64,000 nt of DNA from Allacma fusca (taxonomy: Eukaryota > Arthropoda > Collembola > Symphypleona > Sminthuridae), in contig OX359245.1 of NCBI GenBank assembly GCA_947179485.1, positions 67,133,067-67,197,066 on the forward strand. Direction: 5' to 3'. Numbering within the stretch: the first letter of the stretch is position 1; every line of letters starts with the position of its first letter. The notes under the pieces were generated by a model. It was not told the origin of the DNA, made no database searches, and was given only the letters and a program-made list of their open reading frames with translations. The translations under genes and the position numbers were made by a program. Below are positions 46,983 to 58,687 of this stretch, piece by piece.

Positions 46983-48616
46983 TGTAAGAAAATTGGTAAA
47001 AGAAAATAGTCTCAAATTCGCCAAATTTAGAGAATATACCAGGAAAGTGAATTCTAAGACTCTGTCTTGAATTCCTGTCAGGGCTTTCTTATAAAGCCAT
47101 TCTGTGACGTAAAAAACGACCGTTCCACGGAATTTGCTTATCTTGAGGCTTAATATCCTGTAAACCCGGATTTCTATTCTTTGAGTTATTTGCACAAATT
47201 TGAATGTACAGTGTGCCCAGAAACCATTGCGCATGTAGTTTTTCCAAGATTCTATGAAATTACAATTTTTTAAGTTATATTTCTGAACAGAATTTCAAAT
47301 AGACTGAATGCATTTCAAGTTACTCAAACATTTTATAGAATTGATTTTTGAATTTTGTTTGTTTCCTCGCTATACCTTTTCTAATTGCTGATGAATGTAT
47401 TTGAAATGCGTTATTTCTTAACCAGAATAAAATTCTGTACAAGAAATATCCTTCAACAATAAATGTGTAACGTCATTAGATATGGGAGAACCTTTAAAAC
47501 AAATGTTATTCAACACCATGGACTTTTGGGCTTAAAGTAATTTATCTTGTATTTAAGTTTATTTCGAACGTGGAAAGTATTAACACTTGCAGCACAAGCT
47601 CACTGATCCATAAAAATCCGTTTTAATTTATTTAATCAATCTGATTTAAAATATGAACTTGTGAATCGTCAACATAATAATTATATTTTGTTTTTCTTAT
47701 TTATGAATTGTTCAAGTAAAAACTTAAAATTCAGATGAATTATCAAACAATAAATAATATCATTTATGTATACGCATGCATTATGTATTACTCGGTTGAA
47801 ATAAGATAGTGACAAGTACGTCCAACTAGAGACTGTTCTGCTAAATTTGTTCCTCATTTATGATTTTGAATGATAACCGGTATTGTTGTACTCGGTTTCG
47901 AAACTCGAAATAGATCGCCATGGTCACAGAAGAAATTATTACTCAATTATATGTAGATATTATACGAATGAATTATTATTACTATTATAAACAGACCAAC
48001 TTGAATAGCTAAATCCTGATTTATTGGGATTGGTACTTATTCTTGAAAATATTCCATTCCCAGGAAATTGCTAGTATACCAGTGGTAATTTACATAAATC
48101 TTAGATTTGGATGCTAATCATTAGCACACTGAAAACCACACGAAGGACTTGTGCTACGGATTAGTTGCTATCAGGACAATTGTTGTAGGAATAAACAAAA
48201 TCTTAAAAATGCAGCACGCGTAAAGCTTAAAAGATTAAACTAACTAATGCAGCAAGCCGGGATTATTATTTTTACTATTTGATAGCAAGGAATCATGCTG
48301 TGGGTGTGGGATAAGAGAAAGAGAGAGAGACACGTACTCATGTTTTCCGTCCACAAGGAATAGGAACATCTAAAAGAAAGAGATCTACTACACTGAAATA
48401 TTCACGTGTATAGGAACGTGTTTTACGACAAAAATAGATAAATAAAATAATTTCATACTCTCACTCTCTCTCTCTGGTTGTTTCTCTTGTCAAAACTAGA
48501 AATGACAAGTGAAGGTGGATTGAATCACCCGGTTGTTTACAATCATTTACTCGGATTCTGCAGATGATCTGGGATACAATCATGCTTGTTGAAAATACCA
48601 AGAATGTCTGCTTATA
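46983..48616. other. upstream region of the intact FAR
   Basis: No gene is recognised; collinear with 35384-36200 in the first duplication copy. A short GAGAGA run lies at about 48315-48330. Confidence 0.4.
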
Positions 48617-49413
48617 CAGTAAAACCTGTATATAGTGGTGTCTCTAGGGAACCTAATATTTGACCGCTATGTACAGTGACCACTATATAGTGCATATATT
48701 AAATGAATATTTTAACGCGTTTAAGAAGACATAATTGAAACGGTCTCATTTTGTTTACACATCACTAATTTTTGACAGTTTAAAATTTTTCAACTTGTGT
48801 TGAGCAAGATATTCTGTATAACGATAATTCTATATAGTAATTCTAAATATTGTTTTTGAATACTACGTGAAATAGCTACCAACTACCGTAAAATTACTGT
48901 ATTATTGAAGCCGGGAGATTCTCCGCAAATATAATTTAAACAAATATAATGTTTCTTCTTCCAAGATTCAATCCAACCATTTCTTGCTGGCAATCCTGCC
49001 TACCACTTTCACTTTGAGATTTTTCAATAATTCTAATATTCTCTATTTTTTCGAAATGGAAATCAAAGTGTTTTTGAACTGTACGTGGTATGGAGGTATG
49101 GTACCGGGAGTATGCTTTATCTAAAAAACCGTAATCTAGAATAATCTTAGAAATCTATAGAAATTATGAGCGACGATTTCGTGTGCACATGGTTTTTAAT
49201 GCTGACCACTGTAGTCAGAGTTCGAAGCATGCCTTTCGTCATGAATGGACATAAGCCCGGGTCCATTATTGACAGGGGACCAGTATAGAGATAACCACTG
49301 TATACAGGGTTAACGTAATGTTAAAACATAGGGTGAATGACGGGGACACATGATACTGGCCACTGTGAACAGAAGACCACTGTATAGGTGGTCACTATAT
49401 ACAGGTTCTACTG
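48617..49413. mobile_element. pogo/Tigger-like non-autonomous element
   Basis: The left end CAGTAAAACCTGTATATAGT and the right end are inverted copies, with TA on both sides (48615-48616, 49414-49415). CCACTGTATA/TATAGTGG motifs are repeated near both ends. The element is 797 bp and has no transposase ORF. Confidence 0.85.
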
Positions 49414-49485
49414 TAGCTGGAATCCCTTGTCTTACTGGCGTTGGACTTGTAAGACAATGAAGATTCTTACACGCATGCCTGGTTG

Positions 49486-51054
49486 TAGTGGTCGGAACAT
49501 TTCAATTCAATTCAAAATTTACAATTCAATCCAGTTCGAATGCTGAACTGGATTAAAATCTGTGTTTCAATTCGGTTCAGTAAAAAACAATTCAATTCAA
49601 TTCAGTTCCCTCTATGAACTAGAGCATCTCGGGCAGTTGAAATTTGCGGGTAAGCCCGTAAAAAGCCCGGCCCGCCCGGGCTTCGGGTGGGTACGGGTAA
49701 AATTTATTACACTTGACGGGTAACGGGCGGGTACGGTCTTTTAAATGCGGTTGAAAAAGACCGTGAAAGCCCGTAAAAGCCCGTGAAAAAATTCATGTGT
49801 GGTACATGCTGGAACAGGGATTGTAAAAGTACATTGGCTTGAATATACATGGAACGACTTTCAAACGTTTGTAATTTTATCTTTGAAAAAAGCCTTGACA
49901 TTCAATGCCAACGAATTAAATTGCAGGAAACAGTCGGAAGATCGCAAGTTTGAAAATCATTTAAACGGATACTTGTTGAATATAGATTTCCATAAATTAT
50001 GTGAAGTGCAATGAGTGCAGGGATATTTTAGCAGGCGATCGCGCTAAGGAGGGACATCAACTCTGGCCAAGCATAATTGTAAGAATTCTGCAGTGGAAGC
50101 AACACCAGTTCTACCAATTTCATTAAAAAAGGCGAAAATGAAAAATTGAATAAGAAAATTGTTCTGGGTCTATAACTATGGATTTACAAGCTGGACTGGT
50201 ATTAGCGGGCGGGCTACGGGCTTTTTTAAATTTTACGGGCCGGGCCGGGCTTTATTGTTGAACTTTAATTTCGGGCCGGGTGGGCACGGGTAAACATTTA
50301 CGGGCCGCGGGCGGGTACGGGCCTAAAATATCCCACGGGGTGATGCTCTACTATGAACTGAACTGAATTGTAAACCATTTGGTTCGCCGGGCATATTTAA
50401 ATACTGCAAAGGTGGCTAGGGTGGCGCGTCAGCTAAGGCCATCTCTCCTTACCCTTTTTATAGTATTACTTTGAGCTGATTTAAAAAATGCAAAATTTTG
50501 AAAAAAATAAAATTTTGATAATTTTTGAAAAAATTAAGCTAGTAGTACTGACTGGTAAGTGTAAAAAAAATCCATTGAAATCGGTGGAAAAGTTAGTCGT
50601 GTTTGATTTTTTTAATTACGAACACGCATTATGATTTCAACCAGTATTCTTTACTGGTCTAACACCTCCAAGAGAGTGGCCTAAAGAATGTTCACAAAAA
50701 GTTTGAACAAAATTGGTTCGGAGGAAAACGTCGGGACGAACAGTTCCAAGCATCCACGGACAACACTATCTTAGAAGGGGGCTGTAGCCACCCTAAAAAT
50801 ATTAACACATTTTAATGCTGGTTATATTGACGCAAAGATGGTGCTAATCTTATCCTTACAATACCGGTTTTGATTGAGCCTGAAATTGTTTTGAATTGGA
50901 ATTCAAAGAAAACAATTCAATTCGATTCAAAAGGTGAATTGAATTATTCGGTTCAGTAAACGAACGAATTGAATTAAAAAATCCCTGAATTGAACTGAAC
51001 TGAATTGAACTGAATTGTAAAATTGCAATTTAAACTGAATTGGTCCGACCACTA
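49486..51054. mobile_element. hAT-like element (TTCAATTCA-rich) carrying a nested element
   Basis: Inverted termini begin TAGTGGTCGGA. A perfect 8-bp duplication CCTGGTTG lies at 49478-49485 and 51055-51062. The ends are saturated with TTCAATTCAATTC/GAATTGAA motifs. A second hAT-like element (49620-50350) lies within the left half. No transposase. Confidence 0.85.
49620..50350. mobile_element. nested hAT-like element (GCCCGTAAA-rich)
   Basis: Inverted termini begin TAGAGCATC. A perfect 8-bp duplication CTATGAAC lies at 49612-49619 and 50351-50358. The body has 731 bp with GCCCGTAAAAGCCCG/CGGGCTTT motifs at both ends. It is inserted in the 49486-51054 element and so is younger than it. Confidence 0.88.
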
Positions 51055-51179
51055 CCTGGTTGTAAACAAGCAAAAATGTTTGAACGGAACAGTATTTTTG
51101 GAGAGGAAATGTATGTACATATGTTTTTATGGAATTATGTGACTTGTTTTAAAATAATCCTGAGGTCTGAATTAGGGCT

Positions 51180-51470
51180 ACTGTACAGGACGAGACGTCC
51201 CGAGGGTTTCGGGGACCGAGTTCGGGACAGTTTCGGGGCAAATGTTTTGTCCCCATGTTATTTTGGGACGATTTTTTTTTGTCCCGAGGATTTCTGGAGG
51301 GGACAGAGTGGTCGGCGGGACAGACAAATTGTCCCCGCTGGAAGCCCTAGCCTTAATTAGAGCTTCCTTCGGGTTTCCGAAATCACGGAAGTTTCTTGTT
51401 CGGAAACGGAACGAAACGTTTTCGGGAAATTGTTTTGGTTCCGTAATTGAACCGGGATAAAACCGGAACA
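51180..51470. repeat. GGGAC/CGGAAC-motif block
   Basis: Clusters of TCGGGAC/GTCCCGA and CGGAAACGGAAC motifs resemble the subterminal arrays of the hAT-like elements. No clean termini or target duplication were found. Confidence 0.4.
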
Positions 51471-51694
51471 TGCGCACTTGTACCCATGTTATTGGGACTT
51501 TGACGATTCAAAGCATCGGTATGGAAAATGTCACACGAAATATACGTCTAAGAACTATATAGTTGTGGCCAATTTTATTCAATATAAGCCCAAAGAATTA
51601 GTTGTGATCAATTTTATTCAATATAAGCCCAAAAAACTAGTTGTGACAAAACAATTGTGTCATCCATTATAAATATCACCGAGTTTTGTAAATA

Positions 51695-51920
51695 AAAATT
51701 TCTTATGGGATTTAACATTAAAAAATTTAAGTTGGACAGGGGATCGACTATTTATCTTCAAGTTAGAATTGAAAAATTCGACGCGATTTACCGCGCAAAC
51801 CAGGGCGAGATGGTCCAAACTTTTGTTCTCTTTGGGACATTGGGCCAGGTACCTATAAGCTTCCACAAAATTTCATTCAGATCCGGAGTGGGCATGTGGC
51901 GAGGGTTACTTGTGAGCTTG
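51695..51920 (+). repeat. solo arm of the foldback family
   Basis: A diverged direct copy of the right arm of the 52294-55690 foldback. It runs from ATGGGATTTAACAT through CGCGCAAACCAGGGCGAGATGG to GGGTTACTTGTGAG. No partner arm lies on its left. Confidence 0.65.
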
Positions 51921-52054
51921 CTCATTAGGAAAGTATACACATATGTATACCATTTTGCTTTTAGTGAAAACTGTATGTAGTTCATTTTGCTTTTACGAAG
52001 GCTTGCAACTATTCCGTTTTACCTTTAATAAAAAAGTCAAGTAGACCATTTTGG

Positions 52055-52230
52055 TTCTAATCGAAATTGCACTTATACCATTTTACATCTAATCGAAATT
52101 GTACATACCATTTTACATCTAATCGAAATTGTACATACCATTTTACATCTAATCGAAATTGTACTTATACCATTTTACATCTAATCGAAATTGTACTTAT
52201 ACCATTTTGTTTCCAATCGAAATTGCAGTT
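52055..52230 (+). repeat. tandem repeat of about 29-31 bp
   Basis: Five to six copies of a unit containing CATTTTACATCTAATCGAAA and a short variable TTGTAC part. Confidence 0.85.
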
Positions 52231-52817
52231 ATACTATTTTGTCTATTCAACGACGATATATTATATAGTACACATTTCTTTACAGTCACACTAACAAGTA
52301 ACCCACGCCCCATGCCCACTAGGGATCGGAATGAAATTTTGTGGGAACTTAGGTACCTGCCCCAATGTCCCAGTGAGAGCAAAAGTTTGTGCCATCTCGC
52401 CCTGGTTTGCGCGGGAAATTGCGCTGAAGCTTTAAATTCTAATTCGTGAACAAAGGGTCCCCCCTGTCCAACTTAAAATTTCTCATGTTAAATCCAATAA
52501 GGAAACTTCATTTTCAAATTTCACGAAAAAATTAAAATGCTTAAAACCTCATTGAAATCCCCTATAATACAATATAAGCATGTTTGCAAATTTGGTTTGG
52601 GCTATCTCGCTCTCGTTTTCGGTGGAAACCGGATTTACGTTAGAAATTTTTTAAAATGATATAAGGGTCCCTCCTCGTCTGCTTTAAAATTTTATATCCC
52701 ATAACATTGGAAACATCCATTGGCTTTCAGAGGAGCTACTCAGCAGACGTCTTTGCCACTGAAGATAAATTTCCCTACACACTGGTCGTCTGTTCTAACG
52801 GGTCATGACCACAATCA

Positions 52818-54115
52818 TGGTCTTCGATGCCAAAATACAAAATAAAATACCTGAATTAAAATATGGAAAATACAAAATACAAAGTAAAATACCTCAGGTT
52901 ACATTGCTAAAATACAAATAAAAATACAATACTTGTTAGAAAATTTAAAATACTCAAATACAAAATACTGTATTTTAAATACAATACTTTTCTTCAAATA
53001 CCCACCTAATCCTCACTATTTTCGATTTCTAGAACAAATATTTTAAAACAGTCACTTCAAAGACTGCATATAAGACATGTGTAGTAACAAATTGTTCAAC
53101 GGTTGCCGAATAGGCCAGTCCATTATTATTATATTTTAAGTCGTTTTGACTGTTAATGAAGTAACATATTAATATGAAATTTTTATTTATTGGTAAATAA
53201 ATGTATTTTCGGAATAATTATTATAAAAAGGGGCTAGTAACTAAAAATTAAATCGAGCAGGTATTCGTCTTCGGCGTATCTTAAATATCGTTGTTGAAGA
53301 GGCAAAATGGTCTGTGCTGTAAAAACCATGCGCACGTAGACCATTTCGCCTCTTCAACGACGATGCACAGTATCGAGTATCTCAACATGTTTGATGTAGC
53401 CAACGGATTCATTCCAACGTATGTTATTCGAATGTGTAAAATGGAATTTTCAGACATTGCGCATCGTATAAGCTACATACAGTGTCAAAATCAGAAATAA
53501 TACCAGCGAACAGTATTTTGAGCAAAATACTTTATTTGAATTACATTTCATATTTCATTGAGAGTAAGTAAATACCAAATACTTTTGTACTTCCTGGCTC
53601 TCAAAATACTAAGTGCAAAATACTTGCTTACTGCTTACCAACTTTGAAATACAAGATACAAAATACTTTGTGGTCTGAAAATACGTATTTTAAAATACTG
53701 TATTTGAAAATACTGTATTTGAAAATACTGTATTTGAAAATACTGTATTTGAAAATACTGTATTTGAAAATACTGTATTTGAAAATACTGTATTTGAAAA
53801 TACTGTATTTGAAAATACTGTATTTGAAAATACTGTATTTGAAAATACTGTATTCGAAAATACTGTATTCGAAAATACTGTATTCGAAAATACTGTATTT
53901 GAAAATACTGTATTTGAAAATACTGTATTCGAAAATACTGTATTCGAAAATACTGTATTTGAAAATACTGTATTTGAAAATACTGTATTCGAAAATACTG
54001 TATTTGAAAATACTGTATTTGAAAATACTGTATTCGAAAATACTGTATTCGAAAATACTGTATTTGAAAATACTGTATTTGAAAATACTGTATTTGAAAA
54101 TACTGCATAGCTCTG
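52818..54115. mobile_element. hAT-like element (AAAATAC-rich), copy 2, left end lost
   Basis: This is the same family as 32694-33667, in inverse orientation. It ends in GCATAGCTCTG at the right. At the left it starts at TGGTCTTCGATGCC, about 19 bp short of the expected CAGAGCTATG end. Both sides are bordered by a 17-bp inverted sequence instead of an 8-bp direct duplication. Confidence 0.75.
53690..54108 (+). repeat. 15-bp tandem repeat array, about 28 copies
   Basis: The unit is TATTTGAAAATACTG, with a T/C variant (TATTCGAAAATACTG) interspersed. The array is an expansion of the subterminal motif of the hAT-like element 52818-54115; the sister copy at 32694 has only about two units here. Confidence 0.92.
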
Positions 54116-54338
54116 ATTGTGGTCATGACCTCATTGTCAGTCAATGAGGTTTTAAGCATTTTTATTTTTTTCGTGAAATTTGAAAATGAAGTTTCCTTAT
54201 TGGATTTAACATGAGAAATTTTAAGTTGGACAGGGGGGACCCTTTGTTCACGAATTAGAATTTAAAGCTTCAGCGCAATTTCCCGCGCAAACCAGGGCGA
54301 GATGGCACAAACTTTTGCTCTCGCTGGGACATTGGGGC

Positions 54339-55617
54339 CATAGATGGGCGTTTTTCTCCCCCTCTGCCTCTTTGTGCGAGGGATGGAATATAGCCTGCTC
54401 GCACTCTCCCTCGTCATCAATCGAGCGACACGTTACGGGTTGTCCTCGTCCTCGCCCTCGTGAGGGGCTACTTTTAAAATACACCCCTCTCCCTCGCACT
54501 CATGAGGGTCCTCGTTATTTTATATTACACGTAAATAACCCCCCCTACAATTTCCTACAATACCTGTGCCTTCAAATAACTTTTTCGCGGACACTTGTTT
54601 AAAATACGACAACTTCAATATGTGTCCACATTCCTCCCAGTTCTGAACGTACGGAACTTTTGGATAGCTTAGAAAGTTTATAAAATTTCCTACAACCAAG
54701 CGTTCAAAACAAATTTTAAAAAAATTGTTGAAATAAACTACTGTATTCAAAATAGTGCCCTTTATTGGTGTAGGATTTACCCAGGTATTTGGGTACAGGT
54801 ACATATTAGGTTTCGTGGTTGACATAATTGTAAAAAGTATAAAAAACTTGAACAATTTACAATGTTTTTTCGATTTTGTCCTGAAAATAACGTAAAAAAG
54901 AAGTTTAAAAATCTAATTCGTCGGTGCCTATCTTCCTTATATTTTAATTGTCGGCAACATGGAAAACATTCAGTAGTCAAACTACAATGTTTTGTTATAA
55001 AAGACATTTTTGTTGGCCTTTGACAATAATTCTTCATTATAATCGATTCAGTAGCTCAGAAAATGGCTATTATTGATCAAAGCTGTTTTCTACGTCTCCG
55101 GTTAATAAAGATTAGTCACAAATAGGTTCCATAACCTCAGACCAGTAATATTCAGTAGTAGGGTCTGAAAACAGCATTAATCGAATATAAAGCCCAGGTG
55201 CCCTTGTTTACAAATGACCATGTCTCCCCGAAATCCTTAAATGAAATTTGTTTCCGGAGTTTAATATGAGAAATTTTAACCTAAAAAAGAGGACCTTTTA
55301 CTTTTAAAAATTAAGACTGGGATTTTTGCGCAGGGCCATAAACCATGTACCTAAGACGTGATGAAGTTGGTCTTGCTACAGAACAATATATGTATGATTT
55401 TAGCATAACGATTAAGGTAAGAGAAGGTCGTGAGGGCTTAAATGTGTACTCTGCCTCCCCCTCTTTCGTTCACATCCTAATCATAGGTCCTCTCCCTCAT
55501 GTTCATGAGGGCGCCTAAAATAAACGTGTACTCGCCATCACCCTCGCAGTTTGTGAGGGCGAGGACGAGGGAGAGGGCGAGGCATCCCTCAATCCCTCGT
55601 GAGGGTGCCCATGTATG
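54339..55617. mobile_element. hAT-like non-autonomous element (CCCTCG-rich)
   Basis: Inverted termini CATAGATGGGC / CATACATGGGC. A perfect 8-bp duplication ATTGGGGC lies at 54331-54338 and 55618-55625. CCCTCGTGAGGG and CCTCGTCCTCG motifs cluster at both ends. It is 1,279 bp, inserted in the right arm of the foldback. No transposase. Confidence 0.87.
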
Positions 55618-55690
55618 ATTGGGGCAGGTACCTAAGCTCCCACAAAATTTCATTCCGATCCCGAGTGGGCATGGGGCGTGGGTTACTTGT

Positions 55691-58687
55691 AAGTCTCTAT
55701 TGATGCTTATTAAACTCCTGGATCACTAGTCAGGTCGTAATAAATATTTAAATTAGGGACGGCATCAATCTTCGGACACGTCAACTTTAATAGATTTTGT
55801 ACCACATGAGTATTCGGAGTCCTTTTGTAGTCGTGCATCTGATATCTGAGTTCCTAAAAGTTTCCTTCGCTGATTCGTCAAATCCAAATGCCTGAAGTTA
55901 CTCGATTAATAGCCCTCGACGGAAGTTAATGTTTTCCCGGGATTGGAAATCTCTAGATAAATAAAGTTTTGAAAACCAATAATAACAATAATAATACATC
56001 ATGTCAGTGTGATGGCTTATATTAGACATATAACACCACACTGAAACTTGAGTCAATTAGCCGAAAATAAATAGATAAGGGATAGTACCCATAAATGAGT
56101 ATATAGGTAGGCAGAAATAACGAGTTAAATAATAGAATATTTATAAAAATATTTGAAATGGTCAAAATTATTGATTCTCCTAAAAGGACTTCATGTCTAT
56201 ACATTTTCATCAAATAATAAAGGACTTAGAGCAATACTACCAGAACTGTTTTAAAGGAAATACGTTACATTTGGGGTAAGACGTGCAGTGTCTAATATGT
56301 ACTCAACTTTACTTCAAATGCAATTTTAAAATTTAAAAAAATTTTACTTCAAACTTTGCTTCAAAGAAATGAGATTACATATTTATGAAGTTTAGAAGTA
56401 TTAAAAAAAGTTAAAGATAATATTTTAAAATACATTGGAATTTAACCCTTTAAGAAACCACCTATAATATATAAGCATATGTGTGTTAGCTTGGCATGAT
56501 AATGTGATATTCCTATTGACACGGTTTATGTATATAATGTATAGACTAGGTGCTCATCATTGTGTAGGCGTGTGCCTGTGCCTGGGACTTGCAATGTTTA
56601 CCTTCCCGCTACAGCTTTGACTTCTCCCACATTGAGCCAGACGAGCACAAATGCCTTAAAGAGCATGAGCGGTACTGGCTGCCTCTCACAAATGCTGTAA
56701 TCTAAGCCCATATCCCATGCTCTGTCTGTGTGTGTACATATTGAGCACAAAATGAACTCAATAAATATCGGCTTCTCTATAATATTTTTCTCCATGTTGA
56801 TAATAACGCTAATTTTTCCTGTCAACAATACCAAATACTAGGCCACTACTGGGCCGCATGGTATTTATGCTCGTTATATGTAATTAAATTAAAATGAGTT
56901 TCTGTGAAGAGCTGTAGTTGGGGGGGGGGAAACAAAACATGAAACACATTTTTGCCTTTACCTTCAGACTGATTCGTGGTACATACTCAACAACTCAACG
57001 ACCGCCAACCGCAGAGAATAATTTTGTCCGGAAAGGAAATACACTCCTGACGGGAAATCAGTTCCTTCGTTTAATATTACGATCCTCCCAGAATCAACGA
57101 ACAAAACAAGTTAGAATTCTCATAGGAATTCGTAGCCTTTGCAATGTTATTGTAACTGACTATTTAGTATTTCAATTGTCCTAGGACAGAAAAAAATTCT
57201 GAGAGAATTGTGGAATGCACTTATGTAACTACAATATAATTAGCCCTTGAGAAAAAACCCACTGATTGGGTTCTGTAAATACGTAAAAAGGCATTCTTAC
57301 CTCAACTGAAATACTCAACTGAAATACTCAACTTAAATTCCCTGAGACATTGAAACAACTTTTGTATTGACCTTTATTGTCTACTGTCTTGGGCTGCTAG
57401 AAATCGCAAATATTTGCAGTGAATGGCAAATATGAAGATAATTCTATTTTTAAATTTTAATGTAAGAGGGTCAAAATTTGAATAATTTTTCTGTATACTA
57501 TAATGAGGGAAAAATTAAAATTGCAATAAGCGGGAGCTCCTTGTAATATTTTTTCTCCTGGCGAGGAATCGTTGTTTCTGGGAGGTCTTGACGTCTTGAG
57601 CAGAGAGAGAGAGAGAGAGAGAGAAAACAAAATTCTTGTATTGTGTAAAACAAAATGAATGAAATCTTGAGAAGCTATATGCTAATGCAAGAATGTCACA
57701 TATAATGAGGATAATGTATGAATGCATGCCCAAAACAGATACTCGACATTCCTGTAGACACTTTTAACAATAATAAATTGAGTTTTAGCATCTGCCTCTA
57801 ACTGAATCAAAATAAAATTTAAAAAGTGTACAACAATACAGATTATTTATATGGGGGGAATAAATTACTTATAAAATGCCTGCTGTTAGGGGAAGGAGGG
57901 GAAATTGGTCGCATAAAAATGTTGGCAATTATATGAATTCATTTTTCATATAATATATACATGGTGATGGTAAGTACTTAGAAAATTTACAAGTGAATAG
58001 ATACATAAAATTGGTACAATCGGTACTCCAAAATTTCCTTCAATAGGGAAATTACATTTTTACTTGGAATAATTATATACAATATTATAGCACGGGAACC
58101 ATTCTAAGACTATATTAATGGAGCTGAAACATCGGGTGCTCCGCGGAGAATTACGTAAAAAGGCTTTTACGCTTTCATACAAAATATTTATTTCAGTACA
58201 AATAAAACTGTGCCACTTGTCCAAACAATCCAAATTGATGGTATACTTTGCATGGAGAAGATACAAGTACATATAATTACTAGAAGTTTAGTCAGCAAAA
58301 CATGTTACAATTTAAGATTACACAAGACCTCAAAATTTGATCTACACAAGTGAAAGGTAAGTTAGTATAGAGTTATCCTGCAACATCAATTTTTATGTCA
58401 GTATATACACATACAACATATATATATATATATGCATGTATACTTGTTAAAACCAAACACTATATCTCATATCTAAGTAAGACCTACTGCCTCCGACCAA
58501 GTAATTTGTTTAGATAGAAATATATGAGAAAATGAAGCAAATTGTAATTATTGTAAGACTATATATAATATAATAATAATAACGGAAACAAGTGTACAGT
58601 AAAAGACAACAAGTCGACGATGGAAATGGAAACTTAGCTTTAGATTATTATTATTATTATTACTCATGTAAAGTTTCAATTCGGTTG
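55691..58687. other. gene-poor interval
   Basis: AT-rich. ORFs of 60-90 codons (for example 56918-57184 plus and 56598-56834 minus) show no family features. It contains a GA microsatellite (57602-57624) and a TA run (about 58420-58432). Part of it is probably the 3' UTR of the zinc-finger gene. Confidence 0.45.
57602..57624 (+). repeat. GA microsatellite
   Basis: An uninterrupted run of about eleven GA dinucleotides. Confidence 0.9.

Larger units (their letters stand above)
37850..48330. repeat. segmental duplication, copy 2 ([trissin + FAR] unit, split by insertions)
   Basis: Collinear with 29433-36200, except for the block at about 40340-43610, which carries a foldback element, a trissin relic and a further transposon. 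Both gene members are intact in this copy. Confidence 0.8.
52294..55690. mobile_element. large foldback element with two secondary hAT-like insertions
   Basis: The left arm is 52294-52555. The right arm is 54141-54338 plus 55626-55690. The arms (262 and 263 bp) are near-perfect inverted copies once the element at 54339-55617 is removed. The spacer contains a second hAT-like element (52818-54115). The outer ends read ACAAGTAACCCACGCCCCAT. No ORF of a transposase type. Confidence 0.8.

Noticed and set aside
50390..50800. Possible further nested element with GGTGGCTA ... TAGCCACC ends
   Set aside because: Imperfect inverted ends and no matching target duplication could be found.
53635..54159. 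Long ORFs on both strands over the 15-bp array
   Set aside because: They are a direct consequence of a repeat unit divisible by three, with no stops in those frames, inside a transposon end.
56918..57184. 88-codon plus-strand ORF after a run of G
   Set aside because: No recognisable motif and no supporting splice or polyadenylation context.
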